A stretch of 7,077 bases of DNA from Limnohabitans sp. GTDB lineage: Bacteria; Planctomycetota; Phycisphaerae; Phycisphaerales; SM1A02. The notes below the pieces were generated by a model, which did not search any database, was not told the DNA's origin, and saw only the letters and a list, made by a program, of their open reading frames with translations. The stretch lies in assembly GCA_030054275.1 (NCBI GenBank), contig JASGCF010000170.1:1-7077 (forward strand), in the 5' to 3' direction. Made by a program: the position numbers and the translations under genes. The stretch's first letter is position 1; each line of letters starts with the position of its first letter. Of this stretch, positions 1 to 5,578 are shown one piece after another.

Positions 1-7
1 ACGAAAC

Positions 8-13
8 TCCTTT
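8..13 (-). promoter_or_regulatory. Possible ribosome binding site of a minus-strand gene just left of the window
   Basis: Read on the minus strand, this is AAGGAG followed by six bases (TTTCGT) up to the window edge. That is the right spacing for a start codon lying immediately outside. It would make a gene divergent from the small membrane protein at 100. The same bases also sit in the loop of a 6-bp inverted repeat (ACGAAA at 1-6, TTTCGT at 12-17). The start codon is not visible, so this is inference. Confidence 0.3.
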
Positions 14-40
14 TCGTCGACGCGCTTTGCCTTAGCCTAG

Positions 41-64
41 CCCGGAGCCGCCCCCGGAGTCGCC
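41..64. repeat. Tandem 12-base GC-rich repeat
   Basis: CCCGGAGCCGCC at 41-52 is followed directly by CCCGGAGTCGCC at 53-64, differing at one base. It lies in the leader upstream of the small membrane protein gene, ending 22 bases before its ribosome binding site. It may be a simple slippage duplication; no regulator is recognised. Confidence 0.6.
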
Positions 65-85
65 CCACGAGCGAGCGATCCATGC

Positions 86-91
86 AAGGAG
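86..91 (+). promoter_or_regulatory. Ribosome binding site that sets the start of the 100-459 gene
   Basis: AAGGAG lies 8 bases before the ATG at 100. The alternative in-frame ATG at 82 has this motif downstream of it and no comparable motif upstream, so 100 is the better start. The site sits within the palindrome AGGAGCTCCT (87-96). Confidence 0.65.
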
Positions 92-99
92 CTCCTCAC

Positions 100-459
100 A
101 TGGAAGAAACGACGCTGAAGTACTACTCCGATCGATACCGTCCCGCGTACAAGACCGTGCGCCTTCTGATTGGCCTCGGAACGGCGACCAAGGTCGTCGG
201 ATGGGTGCTCGGGCTCGGATATATCGCGGCCGGCATGATCGTCATGACGCTTGCCAACTCAAGGAACGCACCGTCGGCCATGACGCTCGTGTCGACTGCC
301 ATCGGCGCGATCCTCGTCGTCTTCGCATGCCATCTGCTCGGGTCGATCATCGCGGCGTTTGGGTTCCTTCTCCGCGCCACGACCGACTCCGCGCTGCACG
401 GCGCTCGAGCGCTTGCGCCCGATGATGCGCAACGCGCACTCGCGCAGTGCGACCCATGA
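100..459 (+). CDS. Small two-helix membrane protein, unknown function
   Basis: This encodes 119 residues from the ATG at 100, which has a good Shine-Dalgarno eight bases upstream; an ATG at 82 would add six residues. The protein starts with a short charged segment rich in Tyr, Arg and Lys (about 1-22). It then has one hydrophobic stretch around 31-51 and a second, longer one around 62-92 that is rich in Ile, Val, Ala and Phe. A mostly Ala/Asp/Arg tail follows (93-119). I see no cysteine pair, metal site or catalytic motif, and I do not recognise the family. Both termini probably face the same side of the membrane, by inference. It converges on the aminopeptidase gene, with 67 bases between the two stop codons, so it is not in that gene's operon. 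The hydrophobic pattern and start signal support a real gene; the function is open. Confidence 0.7.
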   Translation: MEETTLKYYSDRYRPAYKTVRLLIGLGTATKVVGWVLGLGYIAAGMIVMTLANSRNAPSAMTLVSTAIGAILVVFACHLLGSIIAAFGFLLRATTDSALHGARALAPDDAQRALAQCDP

Positions 460-526
460 GCGTGTGCCGGCGCGAACCTCTACTCTCCCAGGCTCGAGCC
501 GCACGGACCTGCGCAGCGCATGCAGT
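460..526. other. Short convergent intergenic region without a clear terminator
   Basis: This lies between the stop of the membrane protein gene and the stop of the aminopeptidase gene. It contains a perfect loopless palindrome (GGCTCGAGCC, 491-500) and a 5-bp inverted repeat (TGCGC at 510-514, GCGCA at 516-520). Neither is followed by a T-run on either strand, so neither qualifies as an intrinsic terminator. Confidence 0.5.
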
Positions 527-1984
527 TCAGCACATTCCCTCAACGAGGTCAACCAGCAGTCGCACGCCATAGCCTGTGGGTCCTGCAACGCAGAGGTCGC
601 TGGCGGCTTCGCTGTTGGCGACACCTGCGATATCGATGTGCGCGAACGGCACGCTCTTGTCGACGAAGAAGTCGAGGAACGCGGCACCCTGAATCGGATG
701 CGCGAGGCGCGACGGATTCGAATTGATGATGTCGGCGTGCTGACTCTTCATGTGGTCCTTGTGCTCTTTCCAGAGCGGCAAGCGCCACACTTTTTCGCCC
801 GTCCGCTCTGAGCTCGACTCAATCGCGTCACGCAGTTTCGCGTCGTCGCAGAAGTAGCCCGCGCTCCACGAGCCCAGCGCCGTCACCACGCCGCCCGTCA
901 GCGTCGACAACTCGACCATCGCTGTCGGCTTGTACTTCTCGCAGCCGTACGAAATCGCGTCGGCAAGCACAAGACGCCCTTCCGCGTCGGTGTTCGTCAC
1001 TTCGACCGTCGTTCCGTTGTACATCGTGATGATGTCGTCGGGTCGATACGCGTTCGAACTCACCATGTTTTCCGCAGCCGGGAAGAGCGCCACCACATGG
1101 ATCGGCAGCTTCGCATGCGCGATCGCGTGCATCGCGCCAAACACCGCAGCGCCGCCGCACTTGTCGTACTTCATCCCCTTCATGCCGTTGTTCACCTTCA
1201 GCGAGTAGCCGCCGGTGTCATATGTAAGCGTTTTGCCCACAAGCGCGAGCGTCTTGCCGCGCGCTTTCGCGCTCGTGCGCTTCGGCTTGTACTCAAGAAT
1301 CGCGATGAGACTCTTCTCGTCGCTGCCTTGGCCAACCGCGACGATGCCGCCCATGCCAAGTTTCTTCGCATCGTTGAACGAGATCAACTTGAAGGTCAAT
1401 CCCGCAGCGCGCGCGAGTTTCTTCGCTTCGCCTGCGAACCAATTCGGCGTGCAAATATTGGGTGGCGTCGCGGCGATACGACGCGCTTCATTCACGCTGG
1501 CCGCGATCTCAAGTCCGCGCGCGAAACCTTCACCAAACGCTCCGTCGCCAGCGTCGATCGCAAGCGAACCCGCGCGCGCGACGCGTTGCGTGCTCTTGCC
1601 ATCGAACATGTCGACGCGCCAATTCGCAAGGCCCATGCCTTCGCCCATCGACTGCGCAAGTTCACGCGCCTCGCGTGCTCCGAACAATCCGCCGAACGCA
1701 AGTCGCGCCTTCGCGATCTTCATACGCTCGAGTCCGCGCACAAGTCGCGCGCCCGCGGTGCGTGCTGATTTCGCGCTGAATTCGGCCTTTTTCCCAAGAC
1801 CCACGATCACTGAGCCGTCGCTCGCCGCGGTTGTCTCGCCCAGCTCGGCGCGGAAACTCGCGGCCGAAACCGCGGCGTCACGCGATGCATTGCGATCGCT
1901 CTTCGCAAGTGCGCGGTCGTCAGAGAAGGTTGCGAAAATGGCTGGCGCTTTCGGCGCACGCGAGATCGTGATGCGGTCGTACAT
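527..1984 (-). CDS. pepA: Leucyl aminopeptidase, M17 family (PepA-like)
   Basis: This encodes 485 residues, close to the usual length of about 500. M17 enzymes remove N-terminal residues, often Leu, from peptides in the cytoplasm. They use two metal ions and work as hexamers. The N-terminal half (about 1-160) is the variable macro-like domain and the C-terminal half is catalytic. Visible metal and catalytic residues match E. coli PepA: K251 and D256 in GKTLTYD, K263 in GGYSLK, D274 in MKYD, and D333, E335 and R337 in the signature NTDAEGRL (331-338). PHIDIAG-type motifs near the C-terminus are represented by AHIDIAG (448-454). One difference: the segment after the conserved ADI (417-419) reads RLAHPIQGAAFL, where the family usually has a Gly-rich GAITAA-like stretch. 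The ATG is preceded by GGAG five bases upstream. It lies 50 bases after rpiB on the same strand and is probably the last gene of that transcription unit. E. coli PepA also binds DNA, but nothing here tests that. Confidence 0.95.
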   Translation of the reverse strand: MYDRITISRAPKAPAIFATFSDDRALAKSDRNASRDAAVSAASFRAELGETTAASDGSVIVGLGKKAEFSAKSARTAGARLVRGLERMKIAKARLAFGGLFGAREARELAQSMGEGMGLANWRVDMFDGKSTQRVARAGSLAIDAGDGAFGEGFARGLEIAASVNEARRIAATPPNICTPNWFAGEAKKLARAAGLTFKLISFNDAKKLGMGGIVAVGQGSDEKSLIAILEYKPKRTSAKARGKTLALVGKTLTYDTGGYSLKVNNGMKGMKYDKCGGAAVFGAMHAIAHAKLPIHVVALFPAAENMVSSNAYRPDDIITMYNGTTVEVTNTDAEGRLVLADAISYGCEKYKPTAMVELSTLTGGVVTALGSWSAGYFCDDAKLRDAIESSSERTGEKVWRLPLWKEHKDHMKSQHADIINSNPSRLAHPIQGAAFLDFFVDKSVPFAHIDIAGVANSEAASDLCVAGPTGYGVRLLVDLVEGMC

Positions 1985-1989
1985 GCAAA

Positions 1990-1993
1990 CTCC
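1990..1993 (-). promoter_or_regulatory. Ribosome binding site of pepA
   Basis: On the minus strand GGAG lies five bases before the ATG at 1984. It supports the chosen start and suggests that pepA initiates independently rather than by coupling to rpiB, which ends 50 bases upstream. Confidence 0.6.
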
Positions 1994-2034
1994 GAATTGC
2001 CTCGGTCAAAAGTGCAAGGGATGTAAAAGCGAAC

Positions 2035-2499
2035 TCAAGCGCGCAGCGCAGATGGATCTTCACCGCGCTCGATCGCTTCAATTTTGTGCAAGCGTCGCAG
2101 GTGGCGCCCGCCATCAAACGGCGTATGCACCCATGTGTCGACGATGCGCTTCACCAGTGTGTGACCCAGCAGATCTGCCGAAAGACACAGCACATTCGCG
2201 TCGTTGTGTGTGCGTGAAAGTTGCGCAGAGAGTTCGTCTTGCGCAAGCGCTGCGCGAATACCGCGAATCTTGTTCGCAGCGATGCACATACCAATGCCGG
2301 TGCCACAGATGAGAATCGCGCGCTCTGCTTCGCCGCGCGAAACTTTGATGCACGCCGCATACGCGCTATCTGGATAGTCGGTCATCGCGCCAGACATCTC
2401 ACTGATCGGCTCAACCTCATGGCCGTCGGCTTTCAAGTGCGCGATAAGAGCTTGTGTCGCGACAGCACCACGGTGGTCGCATCCGAGAGCAATCTTCAT
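2035..2499 (-). CDS. rpiB: Ribose-5-phosphate isomerase B (RpiB/LacAB family)
   Basis: This encodes 154 residues, the usual RpiB length (E. coli RpiB is about 149). It interconverts ribose 5-phosphate and ribulose 5-phosphate in the non-oxidative pentose phosphate pathway in the cytoplasm, normally as a dimer. The opening MKIALGCDHRG carries the conserved Asp8-His9. CGTGIGM (65-71) holds the catalytic Cys65 and the anion-hole Thr67. ANKIRGIRA (75-83) is the family core. SRTHNDANVL (95-104) holds His98 and Asn99, equivalent to E. coli His99/Asn100. GGRH (130-133) is the C-terminal phosphate-binding segment. These features favour RpiB over the LacA/LacB galactose-6-phosphate isomerase subunits, but do not exclude activity on allose phosphate. 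Its ATG overlaps the stop of the upstream phosphatase gene as ATGA, so the two are probably translationally coupled. Confidence 0.95.
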   Translation of the reverse strand: MKIALGCDHRGAVATQALIAHLKADGHEVEPISEMSGAMTDYPDSAYAACIKVSRGEAERAILICGTGIGMCIAANKIRGIRAALAQDELSAQLSRTHNDANVLCLSADLLGHTLVKRIVDTWVHTPFDGGRHLRRLHKIEAIERGEDPSALRA

Positions 2500-2954
2500 G
2501 GTGAAAGCATCCCCGCGAGACGGGTTGGAATCAACTGGCAGAATTGCTCCGCCAAACGGTCGTAGGCGCGCTGTCCGAGCCCGATCGGATCGGCAACATC
2601 ACCGTTCGGATCAAGAGGCTGAATTCGTGCGGCGAGTTCTGGCTGATCTGCGACAAGGGCTTGCGCCCGCGCGACATGCGCCGAGGTCATCCCCAGCACA
2701 AGGTCGGCCTTTCGGATCATCTCGGCTGTGAGACGCTTCGCGTGATCGGGCACTGGCGCACCCATACGCTCCAGCACAGCGACGGTCTCTTCGCTTGTTG
2801 GTTCACCCGCAAACGCTGCGACGCCAGCCGACACGAACAATACATCTCCGAGTTCTTTGGGCAGTTGGCGTTTTTCGAACAGATGCTGCGCAATCCCCTC
2901 CGCCATCGGCGATCGGCAAGTGTTTCCGGTACAGACGAAGAGAACTGTGCGCAT
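2496..2954 (-). CDS. Low-molecular-weight phosphatase, YwlE-like (probable protein arginine phosphatase)
   Basis: This encodes 152 residues, a complete LMW protein-tyrosine-phosphatase fold. The P-loop is VCTGNTCRSPMAEG (7-20), with nucleophile Cys8 and phosphate-binding Arg14. The general-acid loop is DPIG with Asp122. The conserved RLT (74-76) and KADLVLGMT (82-90) segments are present. The reaction is dephosphorylation through a cysteinyl-phosphate intermediate in the cytoplasm. The fifth P-loop position is Thr12. In Bacillus YwlE the equivalent Thr11 favours phosphoarginine, whereas tyrosine phosphatases usually have Ile/Leu there (CLGNICRS). I therefore infer arginine-phosphatase specificity; tyrosine phosphatase activity remains the alternative. 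The gene overlaps rpiB by four bases, recalling ywlE-ywlF in Bacillus. The region before the ATG has only a weak purine-rich stretch as ribosome binding site. No arginine kinase (McsB) gene is in the window. Confidence 0.9.
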   Translation of the reverse strand: MRTVLFVCTGNTCRSPMAEGIAQHLFEKRQLPKELGDVLFVSAGVAAFAGEPTSEETVAVLERMGAPVPDHAKRLTAEMIRKADLVLGMTSAHVARAQALVADQPELAARIQPLDPNGDVADPIGLGQRAYDRLAEQFCQLIPTRLAGMLSP

Positions 2955-3154
2955 GGAAGCTCGAAATCGAGACTCAAAACGGGGGCAAGGATTCGCGAAG
3001 GTCGAAATGGTAACGATCCACGCGCTTCCCCGCGAAGACGCGCTCTCATCTCGTCATCGCTGTTTTTACGGCGAACATCGCGGCGTTCGTCTCCGCGGCG
3101 CCGGTCTCTGCACTGCTGGCGCGAGACGCTCTGCCTTGGTTCTTGCGGGAGTCC
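2955..3154. other. Gap between the DUF2007 gene and the phosphatase gene, with a hairpin
   Basis: This is 200 bases between two minus-strand genes that elsewhere run close together. I see no convincing gene in it. The clearest structure is an inverted repeat: CGCGCTTC (3021-3028), a five-base loop, then GAAG-A-CGCG (3034-3042), giving an 8-bp stem with one bulged base. On the minus strand it would lie in the leader about 67 bases before the phosphatase start. No T-run follows it, so it is not a standard terminator. A promoter for phosphatase-rpiB-pepA is likely somewhere here, but I cannot place its elements with confidence. Confidence 0.45.
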
Positions 3155-3415
3155 TCATTCAGGCTCGTAACTCTCCGCCTCATCTTCCCAACCGGCGGGA
3201 GGCTCGCGCTCTTGCAGGATCTGCTCTGCGCGCACGAGATCTCCGCGACGAATCATCACAGACACAAGGCCTGGTGCCTCGGCGCGCAACTGCGCTGTCA
3301 AGCCACCGAGCACAGTCGCAGGAATGCCTTCGCGCTGCAGTTCGCCAACCAACAGCAACGCAGAGAGTTCGTCTGGAAATCGAGCAAGAACGATGGACTC
3401 GCGAGGATCGGCCAT
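3155..3415 (-). CDS. DUF2007-family protein (putative signal-transducing protein)
   Basis: This encodes 86 residues. The layout fits the DUF2007 ferredoxin-like domain. It has an opening beta strand (IVLARFPDE, 8-16) and a helix that picks a sequence level (LSALLLVGELQREGI, 17-31). The turn and strand IPATVLGGLT (31-40) follow, then GLVSVMIRRGDL (49-60) and the closing helix VRAEQILQE (61-69). This resembles the family pattern of helix, GI-A-V, then VxV and an 'A..IL' helix. The last 15 residues are acidic (WEDEAESYEPE). The biochemical role of DUF2007 is not established; 'signal transducing' is only the database label. It starts five bases after the stop of the membrane zinc-ribbon gene, so the two should be co-transcribed. 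The start has no strong Shine-Dalgarno, which fits re-initiation after the upstream gene. Confidence 0.85.
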   Translation of the reverse strand: MADPRESIVLARFPDELSALLLVGELQREGIPATVLGGLTAQLRAEAPGLVSVMIRRGDLVRAEQILQEREPPAGWEDEAESYEPE

Positions 3416-3420
3416 CGGGT

Positions 3421-3831
3421 TTAGGCCAACTCCGCAGCGCCTTCGGATTGTTCAAATCGGGCGGTGCTTTGCGCATCCTCGGGAACTTCTTGCGGCACAT
3501 ACGGATCGCCTGTTTCCGTGAAAATGCGCCGGCAACCGGGGCATTCTTGTACGCGACGCTCACCCACAAGCACTGCGTCGCAGGGCGAACTGCACGCGGG
3601 ACATTTGCCCTTCAGAAGTGCGCCCCGCGCCACAGATCGCTCAAGGCCGCGCATCCCGAGGTACACCAACCGAACCCCGACGACGACGAAGATCGATGAA
3701 ATCATGAGCACGATCGGTACCAAGGGGTAGATGATCGTGAATGCAAATGCCACGAAAAACGCAGCGATAAACCCAAAGAGGGCGGCAAGCGGATAGATCT
3801 CATTGAAGCCGCGCAGGAATCGGTAGACCAT
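3421..3831 (-). CDS. Membrane protein with C-terminal zinc ribbon, unknown function
   Basis: This encodes 136 residues from the ATG at 3831. A GTG at 3867 would extend it by 12 residues; neither start has a clear ribosome binding site. Two hydrophobic segments lie at about 12-33 (Ala/Phe rich) and 36-58 (Ile/Val rich), forming a helical hairpin. After a basic linker (RGLERSVARG, 61-70) comes a zinc-ribbon pattern: CPAC (77-80) and CPGC (97-100), 16 residues apart, with an extra Cys84. The tail (101-136) is acidic and Pro/Gln rich. The basic linker suggests the ribbon is cytoplasmic, by the positive-inside rule. It is the first gene of the minus-strand array, divergent from dnaN, and is followed five bases later by the DUF2007 gene. 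I know of no assigned function. The ribbon could bind a metal, a nucleic acid or a partner protein. Confidence 0.75.
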   Translation of the reverse strand: MVYRFLRGFNEIYPLAALFGFIAAFFVAFAFTIIYPLVPIVLMISSIFVVVGVRLVYLGMRGLERSVARGALLKGKCPACSSPCDAVLVGERRVQECPGCRRIFTETGDPYVPQEVPEDAQSTARFEQSEGAAELA

Positions 3832-4084
3832 GGGCGCAGGGTATTCGCGCGCCGTGCACCAACGCACGCTTCTTGCGAGAATTCCTCTCTGAAATGCGAC
3901 CGCACGAGCAATGCCAGCCCGCCGCCCCTTTCCCCAACGGGCTGTACACTGCGCCGCGCAACATACGACTGGCTGCGGGCTAGCCGTTGCGCGTCGGCCT
4001 TCGTTTGTCGACGGAATGGATCAGTAGGCCTGTGCACAGCGCGCGTCTTCGTCGCGTGTGCAAGATGCTCGTTGAAGGAACCCC
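3832..4084. promoter_or_regulatory. Divergent intergenic region between the zinc-ribbon gene and dnaN
   Basis: It must carry promoters for both directions because the two flanking genes are transcribed away from each other. I cannot identify convincing -35/-10 pairs on either strand. A short palindrome (GGCTAGCC) lies near 3978-3985. TGTGCACAG near 4031 only loosely resembles a DnaA box. No cluster of DnaA boxes or AT-rich tract is visible, so there is no support for an origin here. If the zinc-ribbon gene starts at the GTG at 3867, its left end is coding. Confidence 0.4.
4074..4079 (+). promoter_or_regulatory. Ribosome binding site of dnaN
   Basis: GAAGGA lies five bases before the ATG at 4085 and fixes the start, which also matches the expected N-terminus of the clamp. 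Confidence 0.7.
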
Positions 4085-5206
4085 ATGAAGCTCATTTGTG
4101 ATCGTCTTTCGTTGTCGGATGCGCTCACCATGGCCAGCGGCGTTGTGGCATCGCGTACACCGCGTCCGGTGCTGCTGTGCCTCAAGTTGGTCGCGAAAAA
4201 GTCAGCCGAAGGCGGCGTGCTTCAAATCAGCGCCACCGATGGCGAGATCGGCCTTGTGGTTTCGGTCCCAAATGTCGACATCAAGGAAGAAGGCGAAGCA
4301 CTCATCCCTGCGGACAAACTGAACCAGATCGTGCGCGCGTGCGACGATTCGACGCTGTCGATCTCGGTCGATCGAACGCTCGCGACAATTTCGACAGAGA
4401 GTTCCACTTTCAAGGTGTTTGGATACGAACCGCGCGAGTTTCCAGGTGTTCGCAAAATTGGCGAGCGCACCGACTTTGAGGTCGATGCTGGCACGCTGCG
4501 CCGCTTGATGACGCGCACCATTTTCGCGACAGCGCGCGAAGACACGCGATATGCGTTCAACGGCGTACTTGTGGAGCGCAAGAAGGCACAGTTGCAACTG
4601 GTCGCGACAGACGCGCGCCGCTTGGCGATCGCACGCGGAAGTTGCAAAGGTGGCGATGGCGATTCGGTGTTCATCGTGCCCACGAAGGCACTCAACGCGC
4701 TCATGCGATTGCTCACGGATCCAGATTCGACGGTGCGCATTGCTCGCGACGGCAATCAAGTGGTCTTCGCTGTTGGCGATGTGACCGCTGGAGCCACGCT
4801 CGTTGCGAACATCGACGAGCGCAACTTCCCGCCGTTTAATGACGCGATTCCGAAGGATCACGATCGCCGCGCCACCTGCGACGCAGCCGAACTTGGCAGC
4901 GCGATTCGCCGCGCAAGCCTTCTGACCAACGAAGAGTCGAAGGGTGTGCGCATGAGCTTTGCTGGCAAGCAACTCACGCTCACAAGCCGCGCGCCTGAGA
5001 TGGGCGAATCGGAAGTGCGCATCGACGGCATTGCCTACCAAGGCGAACCGATCGATATCGCGTTCAACCCGACCTTCATCCTCGATGTGCTCAAAGTCAT
5101 TGACAGTGAGCAAGTGGTGATGGAGATGAAGGGCCCGAATTTGCCAGGCGCGATCAAAGTGGGCGCAGACTTCACCTATGTGGTGATGCCAGTCAGCCTT
5201 CGATAA
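4085..5206 (+). CDS. dnaN: DNA polymerase III beta subunit (sliding clamp)
   Basis: This encodes 373 residues, the normal clamp length (E. coli DnaN has 366). It forms a ring-shaped dimer of three similar domains per subunit (roughly 1-125, 126-253 and 254-373). The ring encircles DNA and tethers DNA polymerase III and repair partners. Family landmarks in order are RYAFNGVL (155-162), TDARRLA (175-181, TDGHRLA in E. coli), ERNFPPFNDAIPK (245-257), FNPTFILDVLK (327-337) and the C-terminal YVVMPVSLR (365-373). TDARRLA and the C-terminal MP belong to the pocket that binds clamp-interacting partners, so that pocket looks intact. The start has a good Shine-Dalgarno. The gene stands alone: the left neighbour is divergent and the right neighbour convergent, with no dnaA or recF beside it. 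The stop is TAA. Base composition resembles its neighbours. Confidence 0.97.
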   Translation: MKLICDRLSLSDALTMASGVVASRTPRPVLLCLKLVAKKSAEGGVLQISATDGEIGLVVSVPNVDIKEEGEALIPADKLNQIVRACDDSTLSISVDRTLATISTESSTFKVFGYEPREFPGVRKIGERTDFEVDAGTLRRLMTRTIFATAREDTRYAFNGVLVERKKAQLQLVATDARRLAIARGSCKGGDGDSVFIVPTKALNALMRLLTDPDSTVRIARDGNQVVFAVGDVTAGATLVANIDERNFPPFNDAIPKDHDRRATCDAAELGSAIRRASLLTNEESKGVRMSFAGKQLTLTSRAPEMGESEVRIDGIAYQGEPIDIAFNPTFILDVLKVIDSEQVVMEMKGPNLPGAIKVGADFTYVVMPVSLR

Positions 5207-5320
5207 GTAAGCACGACGGGGTTTGCCTAGGTGAGCATCGAATTCTCGACTCCGTGAGCAGTATGGCTCAGTGAGGGTTTTTCTCACGGAGACTCGGAGC
5301 GCGCCACGAAGCCCGACTGT
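5207..5320. other. Intergenic tail after dnaN
   Basis: This non-coding stretch separates dnaN from the converging minus-strand cluster. Its main content is the inverted repeat at 5250-5291, described separately. A further 6-bp inverted repeat (TCTACT at 5320-5325, AGTAGA at 5339-5344) overlaps the end of the possible small ORF on the minus strand. Confidence 0.5.
5250..5291 (+). terminator. Inverted repeat after dnaN, possible terminator or alternative hairpin
   Basis: CTCCGTGAG (5250-5258) and CTCACGGAG (5283-5291) are perfect 9-base complements around a 24-base loop. Inside the loop, GTGAG (5271-5275) can pair with the same CTCAC (5283-5287), and TGAGC (5255-5259) can pair with GCTCA (5266-5270). 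Several exclusive foldings are therefore possible. A run of five T (5278-5282) sits inside the large loop, not after the stem, so this is not a textbook intrinsic terminator. Its place between convergent genes makes transcript ending the simplest role. Confidence 0.4.
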
Positions 5321-5578
5321 CTACTGCAAGAATCGGAGAGTAGATTCATCCTTCGGGTTTGTACCTGAGCGCTCGCTACTGACCTTCGCGACCGAATCGC
5401 CGCGAGCTGAACTGGCGTCGATCACGCCAGAGGGAGCGAAAATCTTGAGCATCACAAACACAACCGCCGCCCACGCAATGTGGACGGCGGTCGTACATTC
5501 GAACCACACGCTGAGAAACTCCAGCGCGATGTCTGTCCATGACTGCGCGGCGATTACTTCTTGTACTTGACCGAGCAA
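5321..5578 (-). CDS. Doubtful small membrane protein downstream of the redoxin gene
   Basis: This open frame of 85 codons would start at a TTG that lies inside the end of the redoxin gene (25-base overlap) and lacks a ribosome binding site. A better start may be the GTG at 5509, with GGAG nine bases upstream; that gives 62 residues. The frame holds one hydrophobic segment (TAVHIAWAAVVFVMLKIFA, about residues 30-48 of the longer form) followed by a polar Ser/Asp/Lys-rich tail of about 35 residues. Third codon positions are mostly G or C, as in real genes nearby. It would be the last gene of the DsbD-N/redoxin cluster. I recognise no family. The plus strand of the same stretch also has an open frame (5271-5570) without supporting features. 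The rest of the stretch between dnaN and the redoxin gene holds nothing else I can name. Confidence 0.35.
   Translation of the reverse strand: MLGQVQEVIAAQSWTDIALEFLSVWFECTTAVHIAWAAVVFVMLKIFAPSGVIDASSARGDSVAKVSSERSGTNPKDESTLRFLQ

Noticed and set aside
259..687. Minus-strand open frame of 142 codons across the end of pepA and the small membrane gene
   Set aside because: It overlaps both supported genes in other frames and is rich in Arg and Ser with no domain.
1215..2312. Plus-strand open frame of 365 codons opposite pepA and rpiB
   Set aside because: It spans two well-supported minus-strand genes and their spacer. Its product is Ala/Ser/Arg-rich with no domain. It follows from G/C-rich third positions suppressing stops on the other strand.
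3046..3158. Short minus-strand frame (about 35-40 codons) in the gap after the DUF2007 gene
   Set aside because: Third positions are G/C-rich, but there is no good start codon with a ribosome binding site and the product has no recognisable feature.
4031..4039. DnaA-box-like TGTGCACAG upstream of dnaN
   Set aside because: It has too many differences from the DnaA-box consensus, stands alone, and has no AT-rich unwinding region near it.
4202..5287. Minus-strand open frame of 361 codons opposite dnaN
   Set aside because: It lies antisense to a certain dnaN, is His/Arg/Cys-rich and has no family motif, so it is a shadow frame.
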